In this document: positions 24,120 to 31,605 of the stretch, one piece after another
Layout of the letters: the number at the start of each line of letters is the position of its first letter
How positions within the stretch are numbered: the first letter of the stretch is position 1
Source: DASVXQ01 sp046727955
Lineage (GTDB): Bacteria; Actinomycetota; CALGFH01
Reading direction: 5' to 3'
Length of the DNA: 33,217 nucleotides
Assembly: GCA_046727955.1 (NCBI GenBank)
Contig: JBKPDO010000176.1
Coordinates: forward strand, 1-33,217
The notes under the pieces: model-generated
Database searches by the model: none
What the model was told of the DNA's origin: nothing
The model's input: the letters and a program-made list of their open reading frames with translations, nothing else
Program-made: the position numbers and the translations under genes

Positions 24120-24149
24120 GGTTGCATGCGCAACCATAGCTGCCACAAT
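24120..24149 (+). promoter_or_regulatory. Perfect palindromic operator and promoter of the intact pirin
   Basis: GGTTGCATGCGCAACC (24120-24135) is a palindrome with 6-bp perfect arms. It covers a -35-like TTGCAT (24122-24127); CACAAT (24144-24149) is the -10-like box with a 16-bp spacer. The ATG is 39 bp further on. MarR-type repressors commonly bind such TTGCATNCGCAA palindromes. The same layout precedes the truncated pirin. Confidence 0.7.
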
Positions 24150-24187
24150 CGATGTCGACGCCTTTGAAAGAAGCTCTGGAGGTCACG

Positions 24188-25189
24188 ATGCCCGCGGTCA
24201 CCGCCGAAACCCTCACCCTGCCACGCCTGCCACGCCCAACACCCGAGCAGGCGGACCGCCCCGTGATCTCGGTCACCACCGCCCCCTCCGGCCTTGAGGG
24301 CGAGGGCTTCCCCGTCCGCCGCGCCTTCGCCGGCGTCGACCTGGCAACCCTGGACCCGTTCGTGCACATGGACCAGATGGGCGAGGTCGACTACGGGCCG
24401 GGCGAGCCCAAGGGCACCCCCTGGCACCCGCACCGCGGCTTCGAGACCGTCACCTACATGATCGACGGCATCTTCCAGCACCAGGACTCCAACGGCGGCG
24501 GCGGCCTGATCACCGACGGCGACACCCAGTGGATGACGGCCGGTTCGGGTCTGATTCACATTGAGGCGCCGCCGGAGGAGGTCGTCATGCACGGCGGGCT
24601 GTTCCACGGCTTCCAGTTGTGGGTCAACCTGCCCGCCAAGCTCAAGTGGAGCCCACCCCGCTACCAGGACATCCGCGGCCGCGCGGTATCGCTGCTCAGC
24701 TCCCCCGACGGCGGCGCGCTACTGCGCGTGATCGCCGGCGAGGTCGCCGGCCACCAGGGTCCCGGCGTCACCTACACCCCGATCACCCTGCTGCACGCCA
24801 CTCTCGCCCCCGGAGCCCAGCTCCGCCTGCCATGGAATCCCGACTTCAACGCCCTGGTCTACGTCCTCGCGGGCTCGGGCTCGGTCGGCATCAAGCGCCA
24901 GCCTGTACGCATGGGCCAGCTCGCCGTCTTCGGCCCCGGCGACGTTGTGACGGTGGCCGCGGCGACCCGCCAGGAGACCCGCAGCCCCCAGCTCGACGTC
25001 CTGGTGCTCGGCGGCCTGCCCATCCGCGAGCCCGTCGCCGCCTACGGCCCGTTCGTGATGAACACCAGGGCGGAGCTGATCCAGGCGTTCGAGGACTACC
25101 AGGCCGGCCGCCTCGGCACCATCCCCGCCGTCCCGGCGGAGCCACGCCCCGGCCACGAGGTCCTGAACGAGACCACCGAGCCGCGGTAG
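24188..25189 (+). CDS. Pirin-family bicupin
   Basis: A 333-residue protein with the two-cupin pirin fold. The N-terminal barrel holds the metal ligands H80 and H82 (PWHPHRGFETVTY) and H124 and E126 (GLIHIEAPP). The second barrel spans about 170-300 and the pirin end reads GPFVMNTRAELIQAFEDYQAGRLG. Pirins are Fe-binding redox sensors or quercetinases. Actinobacterial members are often linked to oxidative-stress responses. GGAGG lies five bases before the ATG. An operator covers its promoter. Two broken copies of the same gene exist in the window; this is the only complete one. It diverges from the ABC importer operon. Confidence 0.93.
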   Translation: MPAVTAETLTLPRLPRPTPEQADRPVISVTTAPSGLEGEGFPVRRAFAGVDLATLDPFVHMDQMGEVDYGPGEPKGTPWHPHRGFETVTYMIDGIFQHQDSNGGGGLITDGDTQWMTAGSGLIHIEAPPEEVVMHGGLFHGFQLWVNLPAKLKWSPPRYQDIRGRAVSLLSSPDGGALLRVIAGEVAGHQGPGVTYTPITLLHATLAPGAQLRLPWNPDFNALVYVLAGSGSVGIKRQPVRMGQLAVFGPGDVVTVAAATRQETRSPQLDVLVLGGLPIREPVAAYGPFVMNTRAELIQAFEDYQAGRLGTIPAVPAEPRPGHEVLNETTEPR

Positions 25190-25243
25190 CTTCAGGGATC
25201 TGGAAGCATCCCCCAGTGCGACGCGGGCGAAGTCCGCACACCG

Positions 25244-25343
25244 CAGCCCGCCCCAGAAGGCAGCCCGCCCCAGAAGGCAGCCCGCCCCAGAAGGCAGCCC
25301 GCCCCAGAAGGCAGCCCGCCCCAGAAGGCAGCCCGCCCAGAGG
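25244..25343 (+). repeat. 17-bp tandem repeat, five perfect units plus a partial
   Basis: The unit CAGCCCGCCCCAGAAGG is repeated five times exactly from 25244 to 25328; a sixth, one base short, runs to about 25343. It lies between the pirin stop and the end of the convergent DUF4157-like gene. The 17-bp period does not keep a reading frame, and no spacer exists, so this is a minisatellite and neither a coding repeat nor CRISPR. Confidence 0.9.
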
Positions 25344-25429
25344 AGGGGGACGCCGATCTGTGGATGAACCGCCTGAGCCGGACCCCGACTACCTGAACGC
25401 TGCCAGACGGGCGGCTGCAGGAGCTCAGC

Positions 25430-26545
25430 TCAGTGAGCCGTCGATCCGCCCGCGGTTCGTCCTCGCTGGGCGACTGGGCTGCGGAACCCGGTGTACTGGC
25501 CATGGTCGGAGAAGAACACCCCGGTGTGGTTGGAGACGTGCACCCCTTGGCCCGTCACGCCGCTCCCGGCATACCAGTCGTGCGAGAAGCTTCCCACCCG
25601 TGTCCGGCCCAGGGTCGGCAACGGGTTGCTCGGCTTCGGCTGCATCGTCGCGGGAACCGCTCCGCTCGGCGACACCTGGTACCGATCCTGGAACACGGCG
25701 TTGCCAGCGGTGAGGTCCCTACCCTTCCTTCGCGCGTGGAAGGGATCCCGCCACTCCTCCGAGACCCCGCGCTCCAACGTCCCCGGGTCGAAGTCCTCGT
25801 TGACGTCCATGAATGGCATGGGCATCCCGAAGTTGTCGAACAGTCTCAAGAAGAAGGTGGAGGAGAACCCCTGGCTGCCGAGAGCGCTGTGCTCTGTCCG
25901 CAGGAGGTCGAGACGTTTGGGCGCGCGCACCTCGAGGTTGGCCGTGTATATGGTTGCTTGTCTGGCGCCTTGAGGGCGGTGCGACACGGTGATGGTGACG
26001 TCGCCCTTGCCCGTGCTGGGGCCCAGTGCCCTGACAGGGACCTTGGACAGGTCGCCACCACTGAGGGTGGCTGTCGTCGAGGTACCGCGTACCGCGCCCA
26101 GCCTGCTGCTTCCGGCCGATACGCGATAGGTGTACTGCCCCGGCCCCAGATCCATGGGGATGGTCGCCTCCGAGGGGTAGAGATCCGGCAAGGTCGGCAC
26201 GGCTCCGTTGAACCACCAGATGCCTTGCTGGACGAAGCTGGCGTAGATCCGTTCGGTTGCGCTCGTCACGGGTTCCTCGCGCGTGTATCTCGTCGGCTGC
26301 TCCCCGGGCTTGGGGGTGGGAGCGGCCGGGAGCGGAGCCTGGCGGGCGGGCGGGGCGGGCGGAGCGGGCCTCGGTTGGCTGCTCACGCGCACCCGGCTGA
26401 AGTCTCGAGCTCGGCCTGGCGGGACCTCATGAGCCGAAGCGGGCACGACGGTGCCAGCCGTCGGCAGGACCGCTGTTCGGGCCAGGACCGGCTGCTCGCC
26501 GGCCATTGTGGCGGTCGCACGATCGAGCCTGGCCGCGATCCTCAT
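25430..26545 (-). CDS. DUF4157-like eCIS cargo/adaptor candidate
   Basis: A 371-residue protein I do not recognise as a whole. Residues 48-54 read DFSRVRV, the core motif of DUF4157, a domain often found on proteins loaded into extracellular contractile injection systems; the flanking DUF4157 HExxH-like region is not present. A proline-rich linker follows (58-80). Residues 85-371 form a possible beta-rich globular part with FSSTFFLRLFDNFGMPMPFM and SFSHDWYAGSG. It lies 10 bp after the DUF6519-like gene and belongs to the same operon. The DUF4157 link is based on a short motif and may be coincidence. Confidence 0.55.
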   Translation of the reverse strand: MRIAARLDRATATMAGEQPVLARTAVLPTAGTVVPASAHEVPPGRARDFSRVRVSSQPRPAPPAPPARQAPLPAAPTPKPGEQPTRYTREEPVTSATERIYASFVQQGIWWFNGAVPTLPDLYPSEATIPMDLGPGQYTYRVSAGSSRLGAVRGTSTTATLSGGDLSKVPVRALGPSTGKGDVTITVSHRPQGARQATIYTANLEVRAPKRLDLLRTEHSALGSQGFSSTFFLRLFDNFGMPMPFMDVNEDFDPGTLERGVSEEWRDPFHARRKGRDLTAGNAVFQDRYQVSPSGAVPATMQPKPSNPLPTLGRTRVGSFSHDWYAGSGVTGQGVHVSNHTGVFFSDHGQYTGFRSPVAQRGRTAGGSTAH

Positions 26546-26555
26546 CTCGCCTATG

Positions 26556-27899
26556 CTAAGGGCAGGCGAGCCGCTTGAATAGGCAACGGACCTCTTCCGT
26601 CGTCTTCTCCTTGACCACCGCGAGCGGCGCGATATGTTCGGCGACGCCGTCCGGCAGGCGCTCGGCGGGCGCCCCGCCGGTCTGCGGCCACTCGACGTCC
26701 CCGGTGGCGGTGCGAGCCGGGATGAGCCAGTAGTCGTCTCGCACGTAGGTCCCGCCGGCCTGGAACTGGATCTGGACCCCGTCCTCCAGGTCGATGAACC
26801 GGTCGGCGGCATCCGCTTCGATGATCTTCAGCGCGTTGTCCTCGGCGAGGGCCGGTCCGCTGGATGCTGGTTCGGGTTCGCGCTGGTCCCAACGGCGCAG
26901 GAAGGGGTGAAGGCTGGGGTCTCGGCCGGTATCGGCCGACGGCGCCGTCTCGAGCTCGACCAGCAGATCCAGGGGGTCGACGCGCTTGACGCGCTGCAAG
27001 GGCTCGGGTCTCGAGCGGAGGGCGTAGTGGTCGTCGACGATCTCGATCCAGTCCCCGACAGCCAAGCCGAGACGGGTGTCCCGGCCGAGGGTGGTGACCG
27101 TGACCTCGGCGCCGTTGATCTCCCGGATCGGGAAGACCGCGCTCCCATTGTCGCGCGACCATTTGAAGGTGGCGGTTCCGAGGGTGCCGCCGGTGTGGAT
27201 CTGGACCCGATAGAGCTGGTTCTCCGCGCCGCGATAGCGTGCTGTGGGTGAGGTGATGCAGGGGTCGTCGTCCTGCGCCGACGGCTGCTTTCCCCTGGCT
27301 TTGATCTTCGCAGCCTTTACCGGTTGCGTTATCCACACCTTGCGGACCGAGTCCGCGGTCGTGTTGCCGTCGATGCTCGTCGTCGTGCCCGGGATGGTTG
27401 TCGACGTCAGGACCTGCCAGACCACCTGGCTGCGGGCGGCGGTGTCCGGTCCGTTGTCGCCCAGGGCGACCTCGCGGATGGCCGGATCCTCGACCGCGGT
27501 CACCAGCCGTTCGAACACACGCAGATAGACAAGGAACGGGAAGGTCGTCGGCAGCGGGTAGTCGTCCTTGTCTGGGAAGAGGTCGGGCTGGTGGAGGTAG
27601 GTGGTGTCGTCCGCGTCGTTCTCGCAGAGGATCCCGTCCACGTAGTAGTGGCCACGTGCGATCAGCAGATCGGCCAGCGGTTGCGTGCCCGTCCCAGCCT
27701 TCGGCGTGATCTTGAAGCCGTCGCCCTCCGGCCCGCCGTGTGGTCCGATGATGTCGGTGAGGGCGGCCCGCAGGTGGTGGAGCCAGAGCGCGGCCTGCTC
27801 GTTGGCGTCGGCGTCGAGCTGCACTCGTCCCTGCTGGAGGAGCACAGCTGAGAAGCGCTTCGCCGGGTCGAAGGTGAGGCGTGAGAAGTCACCGTTCAT
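26556..27899 (-). CDS. DUF6519-like protein of the phage-tail/eCIS neighbourhood type
   Basis: A 447-residue protein. The N-terminus MNGDFSRLTFDPAKRFSAVL continues LQQGRVQLDADANEQAAL, the hallmark of DUF6519 proteins. These occur in gene clusters for phage-tail-like contractile injection particles and are thought to be structural or fibre-associated. Later beta-strand-rich sequence (QNQLYRVQIHTGG, FKWSRDNGSAVFPI, WIEIVDDHYAL) fits a fibre-like fold. Start ATG 27899 is preceded by AGGAAG. It is spaced 10 bp from both neighbours, an operon with the other two genes. No partner tail genes are present in the window. Confidence 0.7.
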   Translation of the reverse strand: MNGDFSRLTFDPAKRFSAVLLQQGRVQLDADANEQAALWLHHLRAALTDIIGPHGGPEGDGFKITPKAGTGTQPLADLLIARGHYYVDGILCENDADDTTYLHQPDLFPDKDDYPLPTTFPFLVYLRVFERLVTAVEDPAIREVALGDNGPDTAARSQVVWQVLTSTTIPGTTTSIDGNTTADSVRKVWITQPVKAAKIKARGKQPSAQDDDPCITSPTARYRGAENQLYRVQIHTGGTLGTATFKWSRDNGSAVFPIREINGAEVTVTTLGRDTRLGLAVGDWIEIVDDHYALRSRPEPLQRVKRVDPLDLLVELETAPSADTGRDPSLHPFLRRWDQREPEPASSGPALAEDNALKIIEADAADRFIDLEDGVQIQFQAGGTYVRDDYWLIPARTATGDVEWPQTGGAPAERLPDGVAEHIAPLAVVKEKTTEEVRCLFKRLACP

Positions 27900-27909
27900 A
27901 TGCCACTTC

Positions 27910-29787
27910 CTACGTGACGTAGACGATGCCGGTCTCGAAGCCGGCGGGAGTGTACTGGTCGAGCCTGGCGCGCAGGTTGGCCGCCCGCTGGGGCTGGAAG
28001 AGGTCATGGAACGCGCCCATCTCGGACTCGTCATGGGCTCCTTGGGCGATCTCCGGCGCGCAGGCGAGGGCGAGCTGCGCGTAGCCGGGGGTGCCGTACC
28101 GCGTGCTGGTGAACTGCGGTCTCACCCGTAGCCGCTCCCGTGCCGTGGCGGGCTCGACGTCGGCGGCGACCAGCTGGCCCCGCTCGAAGCGCCGCTGGAC
28201 CGCCGCGACCACCAGATCGGGCTGGCAGTGATACCGGCGTGGCGTGATCGAGTCGGGAGTGACCGAGCAGAAGCGCAAGCACCCGGTCTGCTGCCGGGTG
28301 ACGCCGACGGAGCCCGTGAAAATCGAGTCCTCGCCCAACTGGATGGCGGCCACGCAGACCTGGCCGAAGACCGTGGTCCGCACGATGGTGGCCAGCACCC
28401 GCGCGTGCCGGCCGTCGGGACCGCAGAGCGCGTCGAGTTGTGGACCCGTGGCGTCGAGGACGGTGTCGGAGATGGTGACCGCGACCGGATCGGTGTCGAT
28501 GCTGTTCTCGTTCACCCGGATGGCGCCGATGATGCTGTGCTCCACGACCAGGTCGGCGGCCGTGTCGGTGAGGTCGATGCTGGGCTGGCCCTGGCGGTCG
28601 GGCTCGCAGTCCGAGCTGATCGACCAACCGGGCACCAGCGTGCAGTGGCGGATCGTGACGCGGCCGACCATCCCGCTGACGCGGAGGCTGCGACCGGTGA
28701 TGAGCAGGCCGTCGAGGAGCAGCTGCGGCGCGCCGGCAAGCCCGTCCGGGTAGTTGTCCTGGGTGAGCGGGTCGCCGCGGATCTTCATGCTGTCGGGCCG
28801 GTTGCTGTACCAGTTCAGGAGCCGGACCACCGGTCTGGTCCGCTGGGCCGCCGATCCGGTCCGCTGGGCCGCCCGCAGTTCGAGGCGGTCGCCGGCGGCC
28901 AGCTCGATCTCGATCGGCTCCTCGTAGACGCCGCTGTCGTGGATCTCGATGACCGCCCGCCGCTTGTCTGGGGAGTCGCGCTTGTCGCGTTGCCAGTGCT
29001 CGATGGCGTCGGTGAGGCTGTGGTGCTGCCCCGCCTCCGGTCCGACCTGGTACACCGGCCGGCCGGCCGGGGGGCGCAGCGGCCGCTCGTACTCGCCCCC
29101 GCCCAACCGGTCGCTGAACGCGTACGAGTAGTTGACCCAGACACCCGAGTCCGGCGCGGTGCGGGGAGAGAACGCGATGCGGCCGAGCACCGGGTCGACG
29201 GCGACCTGGTCACCGCGGGGACGGTAGGCCCAGTCGCTGAGGTCGGCGGGGACGATCTGGTCCAGGGGGACCGGGTGGCGTTCGGCGTCACGCCAGATGA
29301 ACAGGCTCCTGGCCGGGCCGTAGTAGTCGGCGGTGCGCTCGTCGAACGCGCGCCGCCGGATGAACGCCGGCACGTTCATCTCGTCCGCGATGTGGGTCGG
29401 CTCGGGTTCGGCGATCGGCCGCGTGACGAGCGGTGTGTCGCTGCCCAGGATGCTGAACGTGTAGCGGTCGCGGGCACGGTCGAGGCAGAAGGCCGGCGCC
29501 CCGCTGATGGGGAAGTCCCGAAGCCGCCATACGAACAGGCCGACGCTCGGGAGGTTGTGCCGCCGGACGGTGCGGGTCGAGGCGATCCGCCCGACGCTGA
29601 CCGTGTGCGCCAGCTCGTCGAAGGCGCCGTCCAGGCGGTCGAGCGTGTCGCCATCTCGCAGGTCCACCAGGCGTCCCCGCCGCAGGCGTCGCCGGTTGGC
29701 CGCCGGCTCCCGGCCGAACAGCTTGACGGGCTGGGTCACCGCGAGCTGCGCGTAGAACTCGACGGCGCGGGCCGGCCACCCGGCCAC
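27910..29787 (-). CDS. Phage tail-like/beta-helix protein of the eCIS neighbourhood, 5'-truncated
   Basis: A frame of 625 residues from a GTG; similarity continues in frame upstream to about 29856 (DAVLGRDRRRKGTLALLEQL) without any usual start codon. RRRKGTLALLEQLAADVAGW, then PARAVEFY, is the conserved core of the tail protein I-like proteins of contractile systems, and it normally lies some 100 residues inside the protein. The N-terminal domain is therefore lost. Middle and C-terminal parts (WAYRPRGDQVAVDPVLGRIAF; LLLDGLLITGRSLRVSGMVG) look like a beta-helix. Upstream DNA meets the cold-shock gene. The protein may be untranslated or start from a non-standard codon. Confidence 0.65.
   Translation of the reverse strand: MAGWPARAVEFYAQLAVTQPVKLFGREPAANRRRLRRGRLVDLRDGDTLDRLDGAFDELAHTVSVGRIASTRTVRRHNLPSVGLFVWRLRDFPISGAPAFCLDRARDRYTFSILGSDTPLVTRPIAEPEPTHIADEMNVPAFIRRRAFDERTADYYGPARSLFIWRDAERHPVPLDQIVPADLSDWAYRPRGDQVAVDPVLGRIAFSPRTAPDSGVWVNYSYAFSDRLGGGEYERPLRPPAGRPVYQVGPEAGQHHSLTDAIEHWQRDKRDSPDKRRAVIEIHDSGVYEEPIEIELAAGDRLELRAAQRTGSAAQRTRPVVRLLNWYSNRPDSMKIRGDPLTQDNYPDGLAGAPQLLLDGLLITGRSLRVSGMVGRVTIRHCTLVPGWSISSDCEPDRQGQPSIDLTDTAADLVVEHSIIGAIRVNENSIDTDPVAVTISDTVLDATGPQLDALCGPDGRHARVLATIVRTTVFGQVCVAAIQLGEDSIFTGSVGVTRQQTGCLRFCSVTPDSITPRRYHCQPDLVVAAVQRRFERGQLVAADVEPATARERLRVRPQFTSTRYGTPGYAQLALACAPEIAQGAHDESEMGAFHDLFQPQRAANLRARLDQYTPAGFETGIVYVT
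28837..28873 (-). repeat. 21-bp in-frame duplication in the tail-like protein gene
   Basis: GGTCCGCTGGGCCGCC occurs at 28837-28852 and again at 28858-28873, 21 bp apart, giving a seven-residue repeat (AAQRTGS, then AAQRTRP) in the encoded protein. This is a small tandem duplication that keeps the frame. Confidence 0.75.
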
Positions 29788-30007
29788 GTCGGCGGCCAGT
29801 TGCTCGAGGAGCGCCAGCGTGCCCTTCCGGCGGCGATCCCGACCAAGAACGGCATCCGGCGATGGTGCAGCATGCAGGGCTGCGGCAGTCGGGCCAAGGC
29901 GCGGCGCCAGTACGCCCGCCGCCAGGCCGCAGGCATTCCGTAGACCAGCCCTGACGCGAGCGGGGCGACCCGGCGATCCGGGTCGGCCCGCTCCACGTTC
30001 GGACCTG

Positions 30008-30217
30008 TTACTGGTCCTCGAGCACGCGCACGTTGGCTGCCTGGGCGCCCTTGCGCCCCTGCTCCACGTCGAACTCGACCTGCTGCCCCTCGCTCAGCGA
30101 GCGGTAGCCGGTCGCCTGGATCGCCGTGAAGTGCACGAATACATCTTCGCCGCCATCGGCGGCGATGAAGCCGTAGCCCTTGTCCGCGTTGAACCACTTA
30201 ACGGTTCCAACGGCCAT
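30008..30217 (-). CDS. Cold-shock domain protein
   Basis: A 69-residue single cold-shock domain: MAVGTVKWFNADKGYGFIAA, with RNP1 KGYGFI at 13-18, RNP2 VFVHF at 26-30, and EGQQVEFDVEQGRKGAQAANV. It binds single-stranded RNA and DNA as an RNA chaperone. The start is ATG 30217 with a GGGAGGGAGGG stretch upstream. Longer in-frame starts would cross the untranslated leader. The leader region to the divergent dehydrogenase (about 218 bp) is AT-richer than its surroundings. Directly downstream lies the truncated tail-like gene, so the native downstream context was replaced. Confidence 0.95.
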   Translation of the reverse strand: MAVGTVKWFNADKGYGFIAADGGEDVFVHFTAIQATGYRSLSEGQQVEFDVEQGRKGAQAANVRVLEDQ

Positions 30218-30435
30218 GAACCTTGTCCCTCCCTCCCATTTGCTCGGAGGTATCGACCAACGCCGGCGGAATCTCATACCGGCGGCAAGAGACAAGCTCG
30301 GCCGCGCAAAACGCGAAACGAAACGTTGTACCTCTGCGCGCGCCACGTTAGCACGTCAACGCACCCGGGCGCCCGCCCCCGCACGGCTCGGTAGCATCCA
30401 TTGCACACGCCGACACCGAGGAGCGCAGCGCTGCC

Positions 30436-31395
30436 ATGGCGAAAATCCTCGTCACCCGTGAACTGCCCGCGGGCGGGCTCGACCCGCTGCGCGGGCACAA
30501 GCTCGTGCAACGTGAGCAGGACGTCCCCTACAGCCACCAGGACCTGGTCGCCGCCGTCGGCGACGTGGACGCGATCGTCTGCCTGCTGACCGATCGCATC
30601 GATGCGGAGGTGATCGGGGCGGCGCCGCGGCTGCGGGCGATCGGCAACGTGGCGGTGGGCTACGACAACGTCGACGTCGCCGCCGCCGCCCGCGCCGGCG
30701 TGGCGGTCTGCAACACGCCCGGGGTGCTCGACGAGACCACCGCCGACGTGGCCTTCGGCCTGATCATCGCCGCCTCGCGGCGGTTCGGTGAGGCCGAGCG
30801 CGACCTGCGTGCCGGGCGCTGGCATGGCTGGGCGATCACTCAGTACCTGGGCCGTGACGTGCACGGCGCCACCCTCGGCCTGGTCGGCTACGGCCGCATC
30901 GGCCGCGCGGTGGCGCGCCGCGCCGCCGGCTTCGACATGCGCGTCCTGCACCACGCCCGCCGCGACACCGGCGAGCCCGGCTACGTCGCCTCACTGGACG
31001 AGCTGCTGGCCGAGGCGGACGTGTTGAGCCTTCACGTGCCGCTTTCGGACGGCACCAGGCACCTGATCGGCCGGCGTGAGCTGGCGCTGATGAAGCCGAC
31101 CGCGGTGCTGGTGAACACCTCGCGGGGGCCGGTGGTGGACGAGCAGGCGCTGGCGGAGGCACTGGAGTCGGGGCGCATCTTCGCTGCCGGCCTGGACGTG
31201 TTCGAGGAGGAGCCGCGCGTGCACCCGCGGTTGCTCGCGGCGCCGCGGGCCGTGCTGCTGCCGCACGTCGGCAGCGGCTCGCAGCAGACCCGCACGCGCA
31301 TGGCGCGCATGGCCGCCGACGGCGTGCGCGCGGTCCTGGCCGGCGAGCGCCCCCCGAACCTGGTCACTCCCCCGTCCCCGACCGCCACCGCCTGA
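30436..31395 (+). CDS. D-2-hydroxyacid dehydrogenase (glyoxylate reductase type)
   Basis: A 319-residue NAD(P)H-dependent enzyme reducing 2-keto acids such as glyoxylate or hydroxypyruvate. The Rossmann motif GYGRIG lies at 151-156. The catalytic triad is Arg230 (VNTSRGPVVDE), Glu259 (LDVFEEEPRVHP) and His277 (LLPHVGS). GNVAVGYDNVDVAAAARAGV and CNTPGVLDETTADVAFGLI are the family signatures of the substrate domain. The start is ATG 30436; GAGGAG is 12 bases upstream, somewhat far. It stands alone, divergent from the cold-shock gene. Phosphoglycerate dehydrogenase is less likely as no ACT domain follows. Confidence 0.93.
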   Translation: MAKILVTRELPAGGLDPLRGHKLVQREQDVPYSHQDLVAAVGDVDAIVCLLTDRIDAEVIGAAPRLRAIGNVAVGYDNVDVAAAARAGVAVCNTPGVLDETTADVAFGLIIAASRRFGEAERDLRAGRWHGWAITQYLGRDVHGATLGLVGYGRIGRAVARRAAGFDMRVLHHARRDTGEPGYVASLDELLAEADVLSLHVPLSDGTRHLIGRRELALMKPTAVLVNTSRGPVVDEQALAEALESGRIFAAGLDVFEEEPRVHPRLLAAPRAVLLPHVGSGSQQTRTRMARMAADGVRAVLAGERPPNLVTPPSPTATA

Positions 31396-31435
31396 CCCGT
31401 CCCGTTCGCCCGGGCCACCGCGCCTCCCTTCCCTT

Positions 31436-31529
31436 TAGAGCGGCGGTCAAGTACCTGCGGTGCGCGCAGTCGCCGCTGGCTGTTCCCGCAGGTCATCGAG
31501 GCGCGACACCGGTACTTGCCGTCGCTCTA
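31436..31529. repeat. 94-bp inverted-repeat element (MITE-like or hairpin)
   Basis: TAGAGCGGCGGTCAAGTACC at 31436-31455 is nearly the reverse complement of GGTACTTGCCGTCGCTCTA at 31511-31529, with one substitution and one extra base. The arms lie at the ends of a 94-bp segment between the dehydrogenase stop and the sigma factor gene. Terminal arms like these suggest a small non-autonomous mobile element. As RNA it would also form a long hairpin and could act as a terminator. Confidence 0.6.
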
Positions 31530-31605
31530 GCTGTCGTTTTGACATGCGGTGGTCGAATCGCCAGGGTTGACGACTGGTGCATGCGACGGGAAGGGCACGG
31601 CGGCG

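Noticed and set aside
25244..25343. CRISPR array
   Set aside because: Units are 17 bp and contiguous with no spacers, and there are no cas genes.
28228..29943. 571-residue plus-strand frame opposite the tail-like gene
   Set aside because: The minus strand carries family motifs and operon spacing; the plus-strand product is D/R/V-rich noise.
31539..31567. TTGACA at 31539-31544 as a sigma factor promoter
   Set aside because: No acceptable -10 box lies 16-18 bases downstream (CAGGGT is there).
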